The notes under the pieces: model-generated
The model's database searches: none
Seen by the model: the letters and a program-made list of their open reading frames with translations, nothing else
Told to the model about the DNA's origin: nothing
In this document: positions 1 to 11,500 of the stretch, in pieces
Numbering within the stretch: position 1 is the first letter of the stretch
Layout of the letters: each line of letters starts with the position of its first letter
Source: Symsagittifera roscoffensis
Taxonomy: Eukaryota; Xenacoelomorpha; Acoela; Convolutidae
Assembly (NCBI RefSeq): GCF_963678635.1
Contig: NC_087067.1
Span: forward strand, 4,876,647-4,940,646
DNA: 64,000 nucleotides
Direction: 5' to 3'
Program-made: the position numbers and the translations under genes

Positions 1-363
1 CTAAAATTGTTTGCCCATGCGTTTTTATAAATTACAGCAAATTAGTGTCTAGAAAAACTTATTATATTGTAATCACGACAACAAAATGATTTTTCAGTGA
101 TAAATCTAAATTTCGGAAAAGTTATTATCGATTCCTGTTGCTCTTTAATACTTAACATTCGAACTGCATGCCAGAAATATTTATTTCGAAAAGAAACCAG
201 TTTTTGGTTTCTGAAACAATTGATTTTTTGGCCATCTGTAAATATGGTAAGATCAAGTTAACACCCCCCCCCCCCCCCCCCAATAGACCGAAATAAGAAA
301 ATCCTCCTCAAAGCAGCGTTCAATTTAAATTGAATTTACTGAGCGCTGCGAGTAAGAAGCTGT
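1..363. other. Host intergenic sequence with a poly-C run
   Basis: No coding frame of interest is seen. The only landmark is an uninterrupted run of 18 C at 264-281. It is probably length-unstable and may be mis-sized in the assembly. Confidence 0.6.
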
Positions 364-576
364 GACAGATTTCGTCCCATGTCAGTTCTCGTCCCATGAC
401 AGATCTCGTCCCATTTCAATTTCAACAGTTTTCGTCCACTTTCAAAGCGTGCACAGATTTCGTCCCAGCAATTTGGATATGGGATAATAGGATGTTAGAT
501 ATGGGACGAAATCTGTATGGGACAAAATCTGTTAATTAAATAAATAGGACGAAATCTGTAACAAGAAGAAATCTAT
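364..576. repeat. Fold-back cluster of a 16-17 bp motif
   Basis: Five forward copies of a motif close to ACAGATTTCGTCCCAT start near 365, 382, 399, 425 and 453. Three copies in the opposite orientation follow at about 501, 517 and 544, with a decayed fourth near 561. The two groups face each other, so a single strand could fold into one large imperfect hairpin. This layout is typical of a small fold-back or MITE-like element. No coding frame is inside. Confidence 0.7.
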
Positions 577-639
577 GCCAATCCTGTAAAATTCCATATT
601 CTGACTGAACGAAGTTTTGAACTCGAATCATGTTAACAT

Positions 640-668
640 CCTCCCCCAAAAAGGCTTTGCGGGGGAGG
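640..668. repeat. Short GC-rich hairpin
   Basis: CCTCCCCC at 640-647 is exactly complementary to GGGGGAGG at 661-668, with a 13-base loop. It lies about 170 bases upstream of the signal-peptide exon. It could be a structural or regulatory element or the remains of a MITE; nothing favours one of these. Confidence 0.5.
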
Positions 669-837
669 ATAATAACTTAGTCATTATCGTACAGAGTTCT
701 AGACTGATTTATTCGTTTCTCCTGGCAAAAATCAAGCAATAACTGACAACTGTTTGTGTTCATTTCATAAAGGGCGATCTTAATTTATTACCAGAATTTC
801 CAGATTTGAGAGTTAACAAAAAACGTTCACGAGTATT

Positions 838-926
838 ATGGGTTTATGCAATCGTGTTACTGCTTCTTTTTTCTCAATATTTATGTTGTTTATTTCATAT
901 CAACATTGCATTGAGTTTTCTAAAAG
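838..926 (+). CDS. Putative first exon coding for a signal peptide (C-type-lectin-like gene)
   Basis: The frame starts at ATG 838. It encodes a short polar N-terminus followed by a hydrophobic core (SFFSIFMLFIS) and then polar residues, which is what a secretory signal peptide looks like. A good splice donor (AAAAG/GTAATA) follows at 926/927. The next recognisable exon on the same strand encodes a cysteine-rich domain, so this is probably the leader exon of that secreted protein. One problem is phase: this exon ends with two bases of a codon, while every acceptor just before 1643 also leaves two, so a small unseen exon, another donor, or decay must be assumed. The assignment is inference from position and composition. 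Confidence 0.5.
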
Positions 927-1642
927 GTAATAAAAAGCTACTTTGAAATATACGTAACAAAACTTCTCAGACTCGAATCACTTTCTCCTGCTCATTTCGA
1001 AACTTTTGAATTTACCACAAAAAATAAATTTGAAAAATTCGACGCTACTTTGAACCCGTCCGGTTTACTTTCACGTTTTTCCCATGAATATATTAACTAA
1101 CACAAACTGAGTCAAGTCAATGAGAAGTTAGATCATTTTCTGTGTCAACCTTTATTCCAATCAATTTAAGCAAGACTAAAAGTTTTATATATCAACGAAA
1201 CTGTTACATAAAAAAATCATATATGCAAAATGGTGAAAATAAAGGTACATCAATATGCATTTAGTATAAATAGGAAGGCGTATGCCATGAATTAATAAAC
1301 TTCAGGATCATTTGACTCTCTTTGGGAATAAGAGTTCCGAAAAATTGAAGAAAAAAAATGAAAAACACGTTTGCACTTTTGAGTAAAATCTAAACTATAT
1401 ACTCAGACATAAATGTTTAGCACTTCAATAATCCAATCTTAACAAGGCAAAAAGTCCAAAGAAAAAATGGAAAAACTAGGCAACAGCTCACTTAAATAAA
1501 ATTTATGTATAATATCAAAAGATAATAATTAAACAAGCTAAACAACTGCAATCTTTGCTAAGCTAGATACTCTAGTTTTCGTTTTTCTAATATTTTCATT
1601 AAATATTTTTAAGGATTCATGCTTTCAATCACATAGAAGCAG
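927..1642 (+). other. Putative intron 1
   Basis: AT-rich and without a convincing coding frame. It ends in possible acceptors at 1636, 1639 and 1642. A small exon could be hidden here, since the flanking phases do not agree. Confidence 0.4.
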
Positions 1643-2020
1643 GATCGAGCGTGACGAATGTTGAAACAATAACCACCTATAAAGGACAATCACAAGAAAG
1701 ATGTTCAATCTACTGCGCTGGAAATCCGCTTTGTGTTTCGGCCAATTTTTGCTCAGGCGGCTTATGTTCTTTGAAAGCTGGTGACGTTTTCACTTTGGGT
1801 GTCGAACTTACCTCAAAACCAGATTGCAAATTTATAGGGATGAAGAGAGACGAAATCCCCCAATGTGAAGTAAGTGGTGACCCAATTTTGATATCTGACA
1901 ATGGCAGTCCAGTCTGTGAAATAAGCAAAAAACTAAAGGCAGCAGAGTGGGGTGATTGGTCGGGTGTTTTCGAAGATGCAGTTACGGCGGATGAGTGGCG
2001 ACGAACTGAAAAGGGCGGTG
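1643..2020 (+). CDS. Cysteine-rich PAN/apple-like exon of a secreted lectin-like protein
   Basis: The open frame (codons in register with 1651) has at least eight cysteines in about 110 residues. Pairs such as CSIYC, NFCSGGLC, DCKF, PQCEV and VCEI alternate with short hydrophobic strands, the pattern of PAN/apple domains that precede C-type lectin domains in many invertebrate secreted proteins. The exon follows an acceptor AG (1641-1642) and has candidate donors at 2018 and 2021. The frame stays open to 2082, but the last stretch looks like intron read-through. The donor leaves one base while the following exon appears to start in phase 0, so the exact junction is unresolved. The domain name is inferred from cysteine pattern only. 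Confidence 0.55.
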
Positions 2021-2680
2021 GTATATTGGAAAAAAATCGCGTTTTCATATTAATCATGTGTATTTACTTATGCATTTGCTAATTCATATGTCCTTCTTAC
2101 TCAAGGCCATATTCGACCGGTCACAGCGTGGTGCCGTTATGTTTTGTGTTTAGCCGGTTGCGCGATATCCTTAATAAGATACGTCCTATTCTAAACTGAG
2201 TGCCTATTCGTTACCTCTATCTAAACACCATCCATGTTCTATTTAAACGGCGTTTGTAAGCGTTTATTCATTCGATACAGTGTATCTACTTATTCTACTC
2301 ATAATCTAACTATCTATGATACTTAATAATTTACTATTAGCTCTTAACCCTTCAGTATTGAGTCAGTACTGAGCGGGTTATTTTACTCTCAAATACATTG
2401 AACTTGTTCGCATAAATTTATTTTAAACTAAGAACAGTTGGCATAAACCTTTAAAACTTCCAATAGATAAAATAATTCCAGTCGATGAGTCAGTTATATA
2501 AGAACTTTGAAAAAAATTTGAAATTGAAAACTTAAACCTGAACAAAATGATAATTTTTATGGCTTATTAGTATTTTTAATTTTATTGTTAATTTAAAGAA
2601 AATTAGTTATCCCCATTTTTTAAAATATTTTCTATGACTTATTATGATTTGTAATTTTATTGTTTATTCTAAAAACACAG
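2021..2680 (+). other. Putative intron 2
   Basis: About 660 bases, AT-rich, with no convincing frame. It ends in a pyrimidine-rich stretch and an acceptor (AAAACACAG at 2680). Confidence 0.45.
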
Positions 2681-3027
2681 ATTTTTGTAATATATCACCA
2701 AAAGCGCTCTTGCATTATTGGAAGCCACGTGCTGGAAACAAACTGCACAGTCGGGGAAAACTTTCGCTTAGTAAGCTGGGTCATTCCAGTTCGAACTCAG
2801 ATGGGTTTTCCAGCAGCCGAAGAATTTAGCTGGAACAACCATGAAGCTCTGATTTGGTGTGATATAGATGGCGATCCACAAGGACTGGAACCAATGCACA
2901 GCCTATTGGGAGATTATTTTTGGATAGCTGTCAGTGATTTTGGTCATGAAGGTTCTTGGTTCAACATGAGAGGAGAAAACGTTACCGAGTTTGTTTCCTG
3001 GCGCCATGATGAGCCTAACAATGTTGG
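2681..3027 (+). CDS. C-type lectin-like domain exon (partial gene)
   Basis: The frame begins at the acceptor at 2680 and ends at a donor (GTTGG/GTAATG, 3027/3028). Near its end it contains DYFWIAVSDFGHEGSW, then VSWRHDEPNN. This is the core of C-type lectin-like folds: a WI.. strand, the D..EG.W segment, and an EPN loop, which in calcium-dependent members favours mannose-type ligands. Cysteines near the start (RSC, TNC) and the WCD segment fit the first half of the fold. The final part of the domain (ENC, WND, last cysteine) should be in the next exon, but I cannot find it between 3028 and the retroelement or just beyond it. The gene is therefore incomplete here, either truncated or with distant exons. 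Confidence 0.75.
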
Positions 3028-3263
3028 GTAATGTCAAATTTTTCTATTATTTTTTCTTTAAAAAGAAAGTTAATTACGAGTCCGTATTGTGCATTTTGTG
3101 GTTTGAAAGCGGATTCCGCAATTAGACCGCTGATTTTTTTTGAATATTTTGTTCTTTTGACCATGCCTGCAAGTCTTCTTCATGTTTAAAGACTTGTCTG
3201 TGGATTCATGTTACCGGCTCTTTTCCAGTTTATCACTCCCTCAAAATTACAAAAAAAAATTGT

Positions 3264-3560
3264 TCAACAATTGTTCATACGGCGCATTTGTTGTAAAAAT
3301 TTGTTCACGTGATCACGCAGACACATTTCAATGCAGTTAAAAACATGAAAAGTCATTATACGTTGAGTTTCATAATCTAATTCAAAAAAATCAAAGGTGG
3401 ACTGGAAAAGAGCCAAGTTACCTACACAGACCATATGCAACTGTTTGATAAGAATTTTTCTTCTATGGACGTCAGTCAGCTCGGGATGTTGTTCTCCTAT
3501 CCAGTGCAAAAGCTTGGCCTCGTAGGCTACCATTTCCAAAATATTTAACCGATCGACCGA
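3264..3560 (-). CDS. Unidentified exon-like reading frame
   Basis: The frame is open from about 3581 down to a TGA after MRRMNNC, with an ATG at 3539. Composition is balanced and protein-like (KLLHWIGEQHPELTDVHRR; a cysteine-containing helical stretch ending in HVNKFLQQM). It lacks the low complexity of the surrounding AT-rich DNA. It could be the last exon of a minus-strand gene, entered by a splice at an AG around 3581, or a remnant of a mobile-element gene. I do not recognise the family. It lies inside or just behind the lectin gene, on the opposite strand. Confidence 0.4.
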   Translation of the reverse strand, partial: SVDRLNILEMVAYEAKLLHWIGEQHPELTDVHRRKILIKQLHMVCVGNLALFQSTFDFFELDYETQRIMTFHVFNCIEMCLRDHVNKFLQQMRRMNNC

Positions 3561-4575
3561 ATTGAGGTAGTCGACTTATGTTTCGACTTTCAAAACTCAC
3601 GTGTTACAATTTTGCTTCCGAAATTCCGTTTTTGATGCGCAACTTTAAGTCCAGCACAAGTTCAAAAGTCAAAACCAACTTATTTTTTTAAACTAAAAAT
3701 TAAGACAAAAAATGAGCAAAAATCAAAAAAGTTGCATTTAGCAACGACCAATTGAGGAGAAAAATCTTTCGCGCACCAGTTTCAGAGTAATTTCTTTAGA
3801 ATTATAACAAGATCTAATGATTCCCGCGGTAAAACTAAGTTTCTTTGAAAATTCCTCAAATGCTATGATTAAGACCAAAATGTTCAGAACAATCAACGCA
3901 AAAACTGAAAAATGCTATTTGGATCTGTCGGTATTCACCGTTAAGTTTTGTAGCTCTCGTAGCTGTTTTCAGATCAAAAATCATCAAAAAAAACCTGAAA
4001 AGGTTCCATCCTAAATTTACTTTGAGATTATTCAAAAAAGTATATTCAAAGTTACAAGGTTCCACTTGACTCAAACATAGGTTTGCAATAGATAAACTAT
4101 GCTAGCAAACTTTAATGACAGTGAAGCAGGTTAGCAGTCTTCCCTAAATCAACTTTGCTCAAATCAATTTTTTCAATACAATTATTTATTTAAAAGAATT
4201 ACTTGCAATTACTTACATAAAAAAAACTCCTTACATTGAGTTGTGATGAAGTTATTAAAAAGATAAGTAGTTTTTGACAACCCGGTTATGATTGGGTGGC
4301 ATTCAACTACAAAGGAAATTCAGAGAACAGGTTGATTGAACTTATCTCTAGATTGATGGATTCTTCGACATATTGAGCTCAACCGAACTGGTATCGAAAA
4401 TTTCATTTTTTTCTTACGTCAACAGAAAGCCGCAGTTTTTATTTGCAGTAAAGAATTTTTTGCAAAACATAATAATTTGCAAAGTATATTAAATATGAAA
4501 TTAAATTGCAATTTATAACAAACAGAGTTCAGGATGACTTAAATGAATTGACCATCATTTGCTGCTCGGCTTCAT
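3561..4575. other. Non-coding host sequence left of the retroelement
   Basis: AT-rich. Two short overlapping frames on opposite strands (3817-4014, 3856-4074) have no domain character. The retroelement is inserted at its right edge. Confidence 0.6.
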
Positions 4576-4579
4576 GTTC
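4576..4579. repeat. Target-site duplication, left copy (GTTC)
   Basis: GTTC directly precedes the left LTR and matches the four bases directly after the right LTR (23510-23513). A 4-5 bp duplication is normal for Ty3-like integrases. Confidence 0.85.
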
Positions 4580-4956
4580 TGAGTTGGGACGTATCTCTAA
4601 CTCATAGAGTAATTTCAGATAGGGTACACCGTCTGCTCGTCACGCTATCTTATTTTCGGCCGGATAGATTCGTGCAACTTCTTAGTCTAATACCGATCTT
4701 AATCTTACTCTTATATCTCCTAATCTCAATAGATCTAGAGTATACTGGTTTGTTACGAGTTGGTCTCTTGGAAAAGGCAACTAAGTTGTAAGTTAAATTC
4801 AGAATGCTCTGGTGCTGATATTACAAGTAAATTCAGCTCTTACAAATAAATGATTTGTTAGTTAGATGGAGTATGATTGGTTAGTCTTTAATACTTTATA
4901 GGTAAAAAATACTTAAATTATAACCAATAATAATATATAGTTTGGATCAGGTTCCA
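4580..4956 (-). repeat. 3' LTR of the Ty3-like element
   Basis: 377 bp, nearly identical to 23128-23509, with TG...CA ends. On the minus strand it holds a TATA-like box (TATAAAGT, about 4893-4900) and a weakened polyadenylation signal, AATAAG, where the other LTR has AATAAA. Confidence 0.95.
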
Positions 4957-6976
4957 CCCATCCGGGGTTTACAGAGTTTTTGTTTTTTTGACTTCTATCT
5001 GTAATGGAGGATGGATGATTAATCGTTCGTATTTCGCGAGCATCATTTCTATTCCATTCTTGGAGGAGAAAGCTCCAGGAAACTGGAATCGTAGGTTTAA
5101 TTTTGTCAGTCAACGATGACTGAGACCGTCATTAAAATCAATCTGATTTCAAGATGGTTTGTTATGATCATCTGTTCTTGATCGGTGTGGAGAACTATGT
5201 TTCGATCTGAGTTGGGAATGGCGTGAAGCTCGAGTTTGGAGGGAATGCCCTGTAACTTTGGATATGTACGTATACTTGAACATCGAGGTGGTCATTGGTC
5301 TGTTTCAATGAAGTCCTTTGCTTTGGAGTCAAGTCATACTTCAAATCCTTTGAGTTGTGGTTGTGAGCGGCATATCGGCTGTGTTCAGCCATTCTGTGGG
5401 TTGTGTGTAATGAGGTTGTCTTAGCTGCTTGATGCTCGTCTTCGTGATTGTGACTGATCTATATTACTGCAATATATAATTTACATAAATAAATATTTAG
5501 TTAGTCCTTCTTTTTAGTTATGATTTTTTATTAGTTTTTGTCGCAAAAACTTTTATTTTAAGTTCAGTTATTTTAAAAAAGTTACTCACACTTGAGTACC
5601 TCTTATCAAAAATATGGAGTGTGTTACAAAGCGTGGTTTTTAGCACGGTGGGTTAGGCCGGCTATTAAGCATGCTCAGGACGTCGTCCTTTTCTGGTGGG
5701 TTAGGCCAGGAGTGAGGGTATGATTTCATGCTGGTTTTTTATGGGGTCCTGTTTTGTGTTAACTTTTTGTGTCGTGTTAGTTTCTGGTTTTTTCTTTTGT
5801 TGTTTTAGTTGTGTCCTTCCCTAAAAATTAAATTGTTTGGTTTGGATTTGTTTTTCGAATTTTTGGTGTTTTATGCTTTCTTTTTTAGAATTATCAATAG
5901 TCTTCAAAAGAATAAATTATCGGTTCTTTAAATTGGTTTAATCCATTTTGGGTACTGTGAGTTTTCTTTTCTTAGTCATTCTGTTAGTTTGTGGTTTATG
6001 GTGTTTATTAAGCTGCGTTGGTTAGTTGGCATTATTATATAATTCCTTTCCAACCGGGTTAAAAGAAAATTTGAAACTTGTTATGATTAGTTTGAGTTGT
6101 TATCAGTGAAAGTTAAAACTTGAAATCATTATTTCAAACAATTCGTCGTGGGCGAGCTGTGCGAGTGTGGATAGAATTTGTGTGCGATTGATTCTTGAAA
6201 AGGTTAGTACTGCTGACATTTGTATAGATTTAAGCTGAAAATTTTAAATTTACTGCTTTTTGGTGATTGAAATTATTAAATTATTTTCAGTGTATTTAGA
6301 TTTACTACATTGGGGAAAAGAATTTGTAGATGAATTTACTGCTGTGGAGAATAAATTTTACTGCGTCATTTATTGCGGTTAGTTAATAAAAGTTTACGAA
6401 TTTAAAAAGTGTTTGCTATTTAAAAAGTTTATAATGTATAAACGAGTTTGCAATTTTTATTTCTGTTTTCTATTTTCTTGTTTGTAGATGATGGTGATCT
6501 AAAGACTAATGAAGAAACATTTAATAAGAAATGGTTAGTCTGTTTTGAATTTATTAGTGTTAAATTATTTATTTATACTTACCTAATTATCGGGGAAGAA
6601 GCCATGAGGGAAGATATCGTGTATTGAATCTGATGTGGTTAGTAATTTTGCTAATATGCGAATGATGTTTTTAGATTCAAGTAGTGGCCAAAGCAATTAA
6701 AGTGCTTTTATGGTGTTTAGTTCTTCAGTGCCAACGGAAAACCCGTGATTGGTGTGCTGGAGGAGGTTAAAAAGCTTATGATTATATTTAGTATTGTAAA
6801 TGAATTCTAATATTGGGATTTCTATAGGTTAATATATTCATGCGGGACAATGAGGGGTCGGTATTCTTCTACATTAAAGGTCTTGGTGAGTGGATAAAAT
6901 ATATACATTTGGGTTCTAGGGTCATAATTTCTGAGTATGCCTTGGAAGTTAGTATCTTTGATGCAGTAGGTGAAAT
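4957..6976 (-). other. 3' non-coding tail of the element with two small frames
   Basis: Between the extra 3' frame and the 3' LTR there are 2 kb without a long gene. Next to the LTR the minus strand reads GGATGGG (4957-4963), a poor polypurine tract interrupted by T. Two small minus-strand frames (5195-5392, 65 codons; 4913-5113, 66 codons, running into the LTR) lie in a stretch less AT-rich than the rest of the element. They might be remnants of a small accessory gene or chance. A 13-bp direct repeat (plus strand GGTGGGTTAGGCC) occurs at 5647-5659 and 5695-5707. The remaining DNA is A/C-biased on the minus strand and otherwise featureless. Confidence 0.5.
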
Positions 6977-8369
6977 TTAAGAAAAATGGTGATGTGTACT
7001 TTGAATTGATAAACTGAAAACGATGGTGGGGTTGTCGTGAAAATGTGTGTGTAAATTACAATGATTTTGAATGAATCTATAATATGTGTAAGTGTGCGTT
7101 TGTTTAGTTCGTAACATGATGTCGTGTGAACAGTGCAGATCTCTTTCTTTTGGGGTGAGGAAGTGAAAGGTTAGTGAAAAAGTTTGAAACTTATCGTAAA
7201 ATGATTCATAAGCTTGGATGTCGATAAGTGCTTCGGAAAGGATGTGGTCGTGTTTTTTATCGAGTGAGCTTAGTGTAAAGATGTAGGGTGTTTGGATAGA
7301 AAATTTTTTGGTTAGTTGTGGGTTAGCGAACTTATCATCGTTGAGAAAATGATCTTGATTAGGTCTGATGATGTTGTGATCATAGTATTCAATAGAATAA
7401 TCATTAGCTCGGGGTGCAGTGAAAATTTTTAATAGTTTTTTACGTCCTACATGCGTAAATTGTCCATGTGTTAGTGCTGTGGTTAGTCTAAAAAGGTCAA
7501 GTTTTTACTTTTTTCTATTTCGTGAGGTGTTTTATTTAGTGGTATACAAAGTGGATTTGAGAAATAATAAAATGATGTCCAGTGAAGTGTGGGGATTAGT
7601 ACATGCTCATCGACATAGTGGGGTTGTTCAGTGTGAGGTTTGGAATGACTAATGGTATATTGGGGAAGAGGGGTAGGGAATTTTGGAGAAAGTCAGGAGT
7701 ATTAGTGTGGTAAGGGTGGTTTACATGGGTGGTTTACGTGGTCAAGGCTGTTCCGGGTTTGGAGGGAAACGGGTGGTTAGGAAATTTTCTTTTGAATGTT
7801 CTATATGCACGGTTAGTAGTGGATGATGAATGGGTTGATGTTGAGCATTGAGCAAAAGAAGGGGTATGATTTGAAGAGGGTGTAGGAGTTGTGATTTTGA
7901 TAATGTTATTTTTGATGACAATTGTTGAATGGTTAGGGTGTGAGGGTGTTGTATTTGTTGCTGTAGTGTTATTAGATTATTTACTTCTTGTGAGATTTGC
8001 GTGGTTTCCGGGGAAATATTGTTGGAATGGTCATTGGTAAAGGGGGAGTATGTCGGGGTTGCTTGGGAGATATGAGAAATGGTAGAGAGGGAATCATTTG
8101 TGGACTGGGAGTGAATGGGTCGAAAGGGGGTTGGGAAAATGTTGCTGGGCTGGGTTCGGAGTTTTCAAATTTGTCTGGGGCTTCGATGTCTGAGTTATTA
8201 AATTGGGAAATTGTATTAAAAACGGTGATGTCTGAATTAGTGTCAGAAACCATGCCGGATGATGTGTTAACATGGGGTGATTCAGGTGGCGGGAAAGCAA
8301 AAAGTGGGATGATGGGAATTGGGTTTTGGAGGTTGGCTGTATGGGAAATGGAACGGTGAAGGGATCCAA
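6977..8369 (-). pseudogene. Extra reading frame downstream of env, function unknown
   Basis: Open frames follow one another on the minus strand and together cover about 460 codons. The first (8369-7981, two overlapping frames) is rich in Pro, Ser and Thr. It is followed by a Ser/Thr-rich stretch (about 7978-7755), then a frame at 7692-7472, then one of about 170 codons at 7498-6977 that has no useful ATG. The last two look like one folded protein broken by a single frameshift near 7490: mixed composition, many aromatic and His residues (THGQFTHVGRKKLLKIF; YDKFQTFSLTFHFL), no low complexity. No membrane segment, signal peptide or known motif is visible. Its place between env and the 3' LTR is where accessory genes lie in complex retroviruses. 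Function is not assigned; joining of the pieces is inference. Confidence 0.45.
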
Positions 8370-8592
8370 CTTGTCAGCTCATCGTGGGCTAAAAAAAAAT
8401 GATTGTTCTGAGATTGAAAATTTGTGGTATGTGGTTGTTCGGTTATTTGTTCATATGTATCGTCATTTTGACGTTGTTGTGTTACAATGTGTTGAATTGG
8501 ACTTTGTATATGATTTGGTCTTGAATTTGCGATGTTTACTAGTGCTAAGTTTCGGAAGTTCCGTGGTACTAGTGATAGATGATGGTTACGAT
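8370..8592 (-). other. Spacer between env and the extra frame
   Basis: Short A/C-biased stretch with stops in all minus-strand frames. Nothing recognisable. Confidence 0.4.
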
Positions 8593-11500
8593 TTAAATTT
8601 GGTAGTTATGGTGCTGTAGGTAATGTATTTGTGTTATTCTGTGTTTCGTCATATGTGATAATGTTAATAATTTTGTATTGTTTTCTTTTATTTGTGCATC
8701 TAAAACTATTTTATCTATAGATGTGGAAAATATTGAGAAAAATCCTGCAAAAAGTATGCGTGCTACGCTTGCGTGTCTGTTTACTTGTGTGTGGATTGCG
8801 CATGGGTTATAAGTTCCTTTTAAAAAAGAAAAAATAAATCCAATAAAATTAAACATTGCGTATAATATAGTCAATCTTTCTAAGATGTAATATGGCCATC
8901 CTAGAAAGGCTGAAAGTTCGTTTTTGAAATTTTCAAAACTAAAAACATTGATTGGTGATATATCTTGTGGTCGATATTTTTCGCCGTTTAAATAAAAATA
9001 ATCTTTTATATCTTTAAAATATCCGCTGTAATCTTGTGCGTAAATGTCTGAAAATCCTGCTGTTTCTGCAAGTTTTCGTAAGTTTTGATCTATTGAATGT
9101 CGTTGTATAGTATCCATTTTTGTAAGTAGTTCTTGAAATTGTTGTGTACGTATGTGGTGTTGTATGTCGGATTTGGAATAGACGCCTATCGATTGTAAAT
9201 CGATATCTGGGTTTCGGGCTATAGCTCGAATGCTTTTGGGTGAAAACTTTTTAGTGGTAGCATTAATGTTGGATATGGTGTAACTAGATAGTATTTATCT
9301 TCATCGGGATTTAATTGTACGACGTTGTGGCTATTTTTTGATCCACGTGGTACTGCTGTATCCCAAAAATATGTTCTTCTTCTACTTTATTTTGTAGAAT
9401 ATTGGGATTTTTTTGTAACATCGTTTATCTTCAAAAACGTATAAAGGTGATACTTTTTTGGTACAAGTGTAATACCATAAGATGTTTCCTTCATAATCAA
9501 TGAAATATGATCTATTTCCGGATAATAAATATCCTGCATATGGTATTTTTAGAACTGCTAGTGCTAGTGACTGTAGAATTTGTGTTCTTTCAAGTTCACA
9601 TAGCTGATGTAGTGTTTCTAATTCTGAAAGTGACTTTTCTTGAAAAATTCTGCTTATTGTGTAATCTAATTTCATATCTAAATGTATATCATAGTGAATT
9701 GTGCCAAATTGTGTGCTATTCATAAGTGATAGTTCTTGTAATCGTGTACTTTCTGTGTCTTGTTGTTTTAATTTTCCACCAATTCGTCCTGTGTTTTTCT
9801 GAAATTTTACTGAGACGTAGGATTTTCTTCAGTAAATGAGCGAGATGTGACCATCGGTTTTACGATCAAATGTCCTGTATTCATTTTGAAACCATTTTTG
9901 TATTCGATTATTGTATTCGATTCATTTTCGTTTTATAGATTGGCATGTTGTATTTACATGCAAGTTCTGTTTCCGGGTATACTCGAAATCGTGTTAATTT
10001 ATAATCTTTATTGTGGATGTTTCTAAATTTGTGGTTTGTATTTCTGATTTGGTCAGCGTTAACATCTTCATATGGAATTGATGCAAAAAAAGTATTTTTT
10101 GTGAAATTTGATCATTCTAGCGTGTATTTTTGCTACTTGAAAAACTGTTCAGGTTTCTTCGGGAAACCATACAATGGTTACTTGTGTGCGTGTTGTAGGA
10201 TCGCAGTATCCTTGGTCATTTTTGCAAGGGAGTCTAATTCCTTGGTAAAGAATTTTATTGTCTTTTAAGTCGCGTGTAAGTTGTACTTTTTCTAGTTGTA
10301 TTTTCCAATCAAAAAACATTATTTCTTGATATCCTTTTTTTTTGTGTCTGCTTTGCAACTTGAGGGATTATTTATTCCTATGTGTGGTATCCAATGTTTA
10401 TCATGAAGATCGTATTTTATTCTTCCGTGTGCTCCTTGAAAGGGGAATTTTGTATCTAGTCTTATGTGGCCTTGGTGTTTTTCAAGTTCTGCTTGATGTG
10501 CTACATCTTGAAAAACTTGAAATTTTACAAGTTTTCTGTTTGTGCCTTCGTTTGGTTTTAAGTTTAGTCGCTTTAGTTCGTTTTTACAGTCTTGAGGGCT
10601 GAGATGTAGTAATCTTTCGATTTTACTTTGGTAGAAAGATTCGAGGTGCAATCTATTTTTATTTCCGTTTGAAACTTGTGAACAATGTACATTCTTTTCG
10701 GAAAATGTAGCTGTAAATTTGTATCCTGTTGGTATTGTTGCTCGGGCTTGTGAGTATAGATTAGCTATTACGTTTGTTGTTTCTTTAGCTTGTGGTTCGG
10801 ACTCACCTTGTGTGAATTGATTTATAGCATATTTGTGTAAGTCTTCACAATCGTATTTTGTTACTAATAAATCTTGAGGTCCTGTGCGAGGAGAGGGACT
10901 TTGATTTGGTTCGGAAAAAATGAGAAAAACAAGGTGTTGAAATTTGAATATTTTTTAGAATATACTTGTGTATGACAATCCTGAGTATGGGTTATAAAAG
11001 GTTATAAATCCGATTGTCTTTTTTGTATATCTGTCGTATTTATATATTATTTCTGTTGTTATAAAATGGGGAGGTAAAGATTGAGCTCTGTTATTAGGAG
11101 AGTATAATGGAAATGGGTGTTGAACAATGTTGTTTAGTCTTACTGTAAGTTCGAATTTTAGTGTGAGACTATTTGTTGTAGTATTTGCAAGTTATGTTCT
11201 TGTATATCTTTGTGAATATCGTGTCGATATTGTAATCTGTTTAATGCCCAGTTGTGAAATCTATTACTTTCTTGATATTGACCAAATAATGGTGGGGGTG
11301 CTACGAATGTATTCCAATCTAATCGTAGTGGTATATTCTGAGATGATTGTTCTTGATATCGTGAATCAAGATTGGTAGGAAAATTTATTTGAAAAATTGA
11401 TGGTGATATTTTGCTTAAAGAAGGTGTTGAAGGAAGGGAAAGTGTTTCGGGTAATGTAGATAGTGTTGTATCGAATGAAACGTCAACTGGGTTGCTTACT

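Noticed and set aside
1710-2057. Minus-strand frame of 115 codons opposite the PAN-like exon
   Set aside because: Shadow of the cysteine-rich plus-strand exon.
7997-8359. Plus-strand frame of 120 codons, Gly-rich
   Set aside because: Complement of the Pro/Ser-rich minus-strand frame in the retroelement; a composition shadow.
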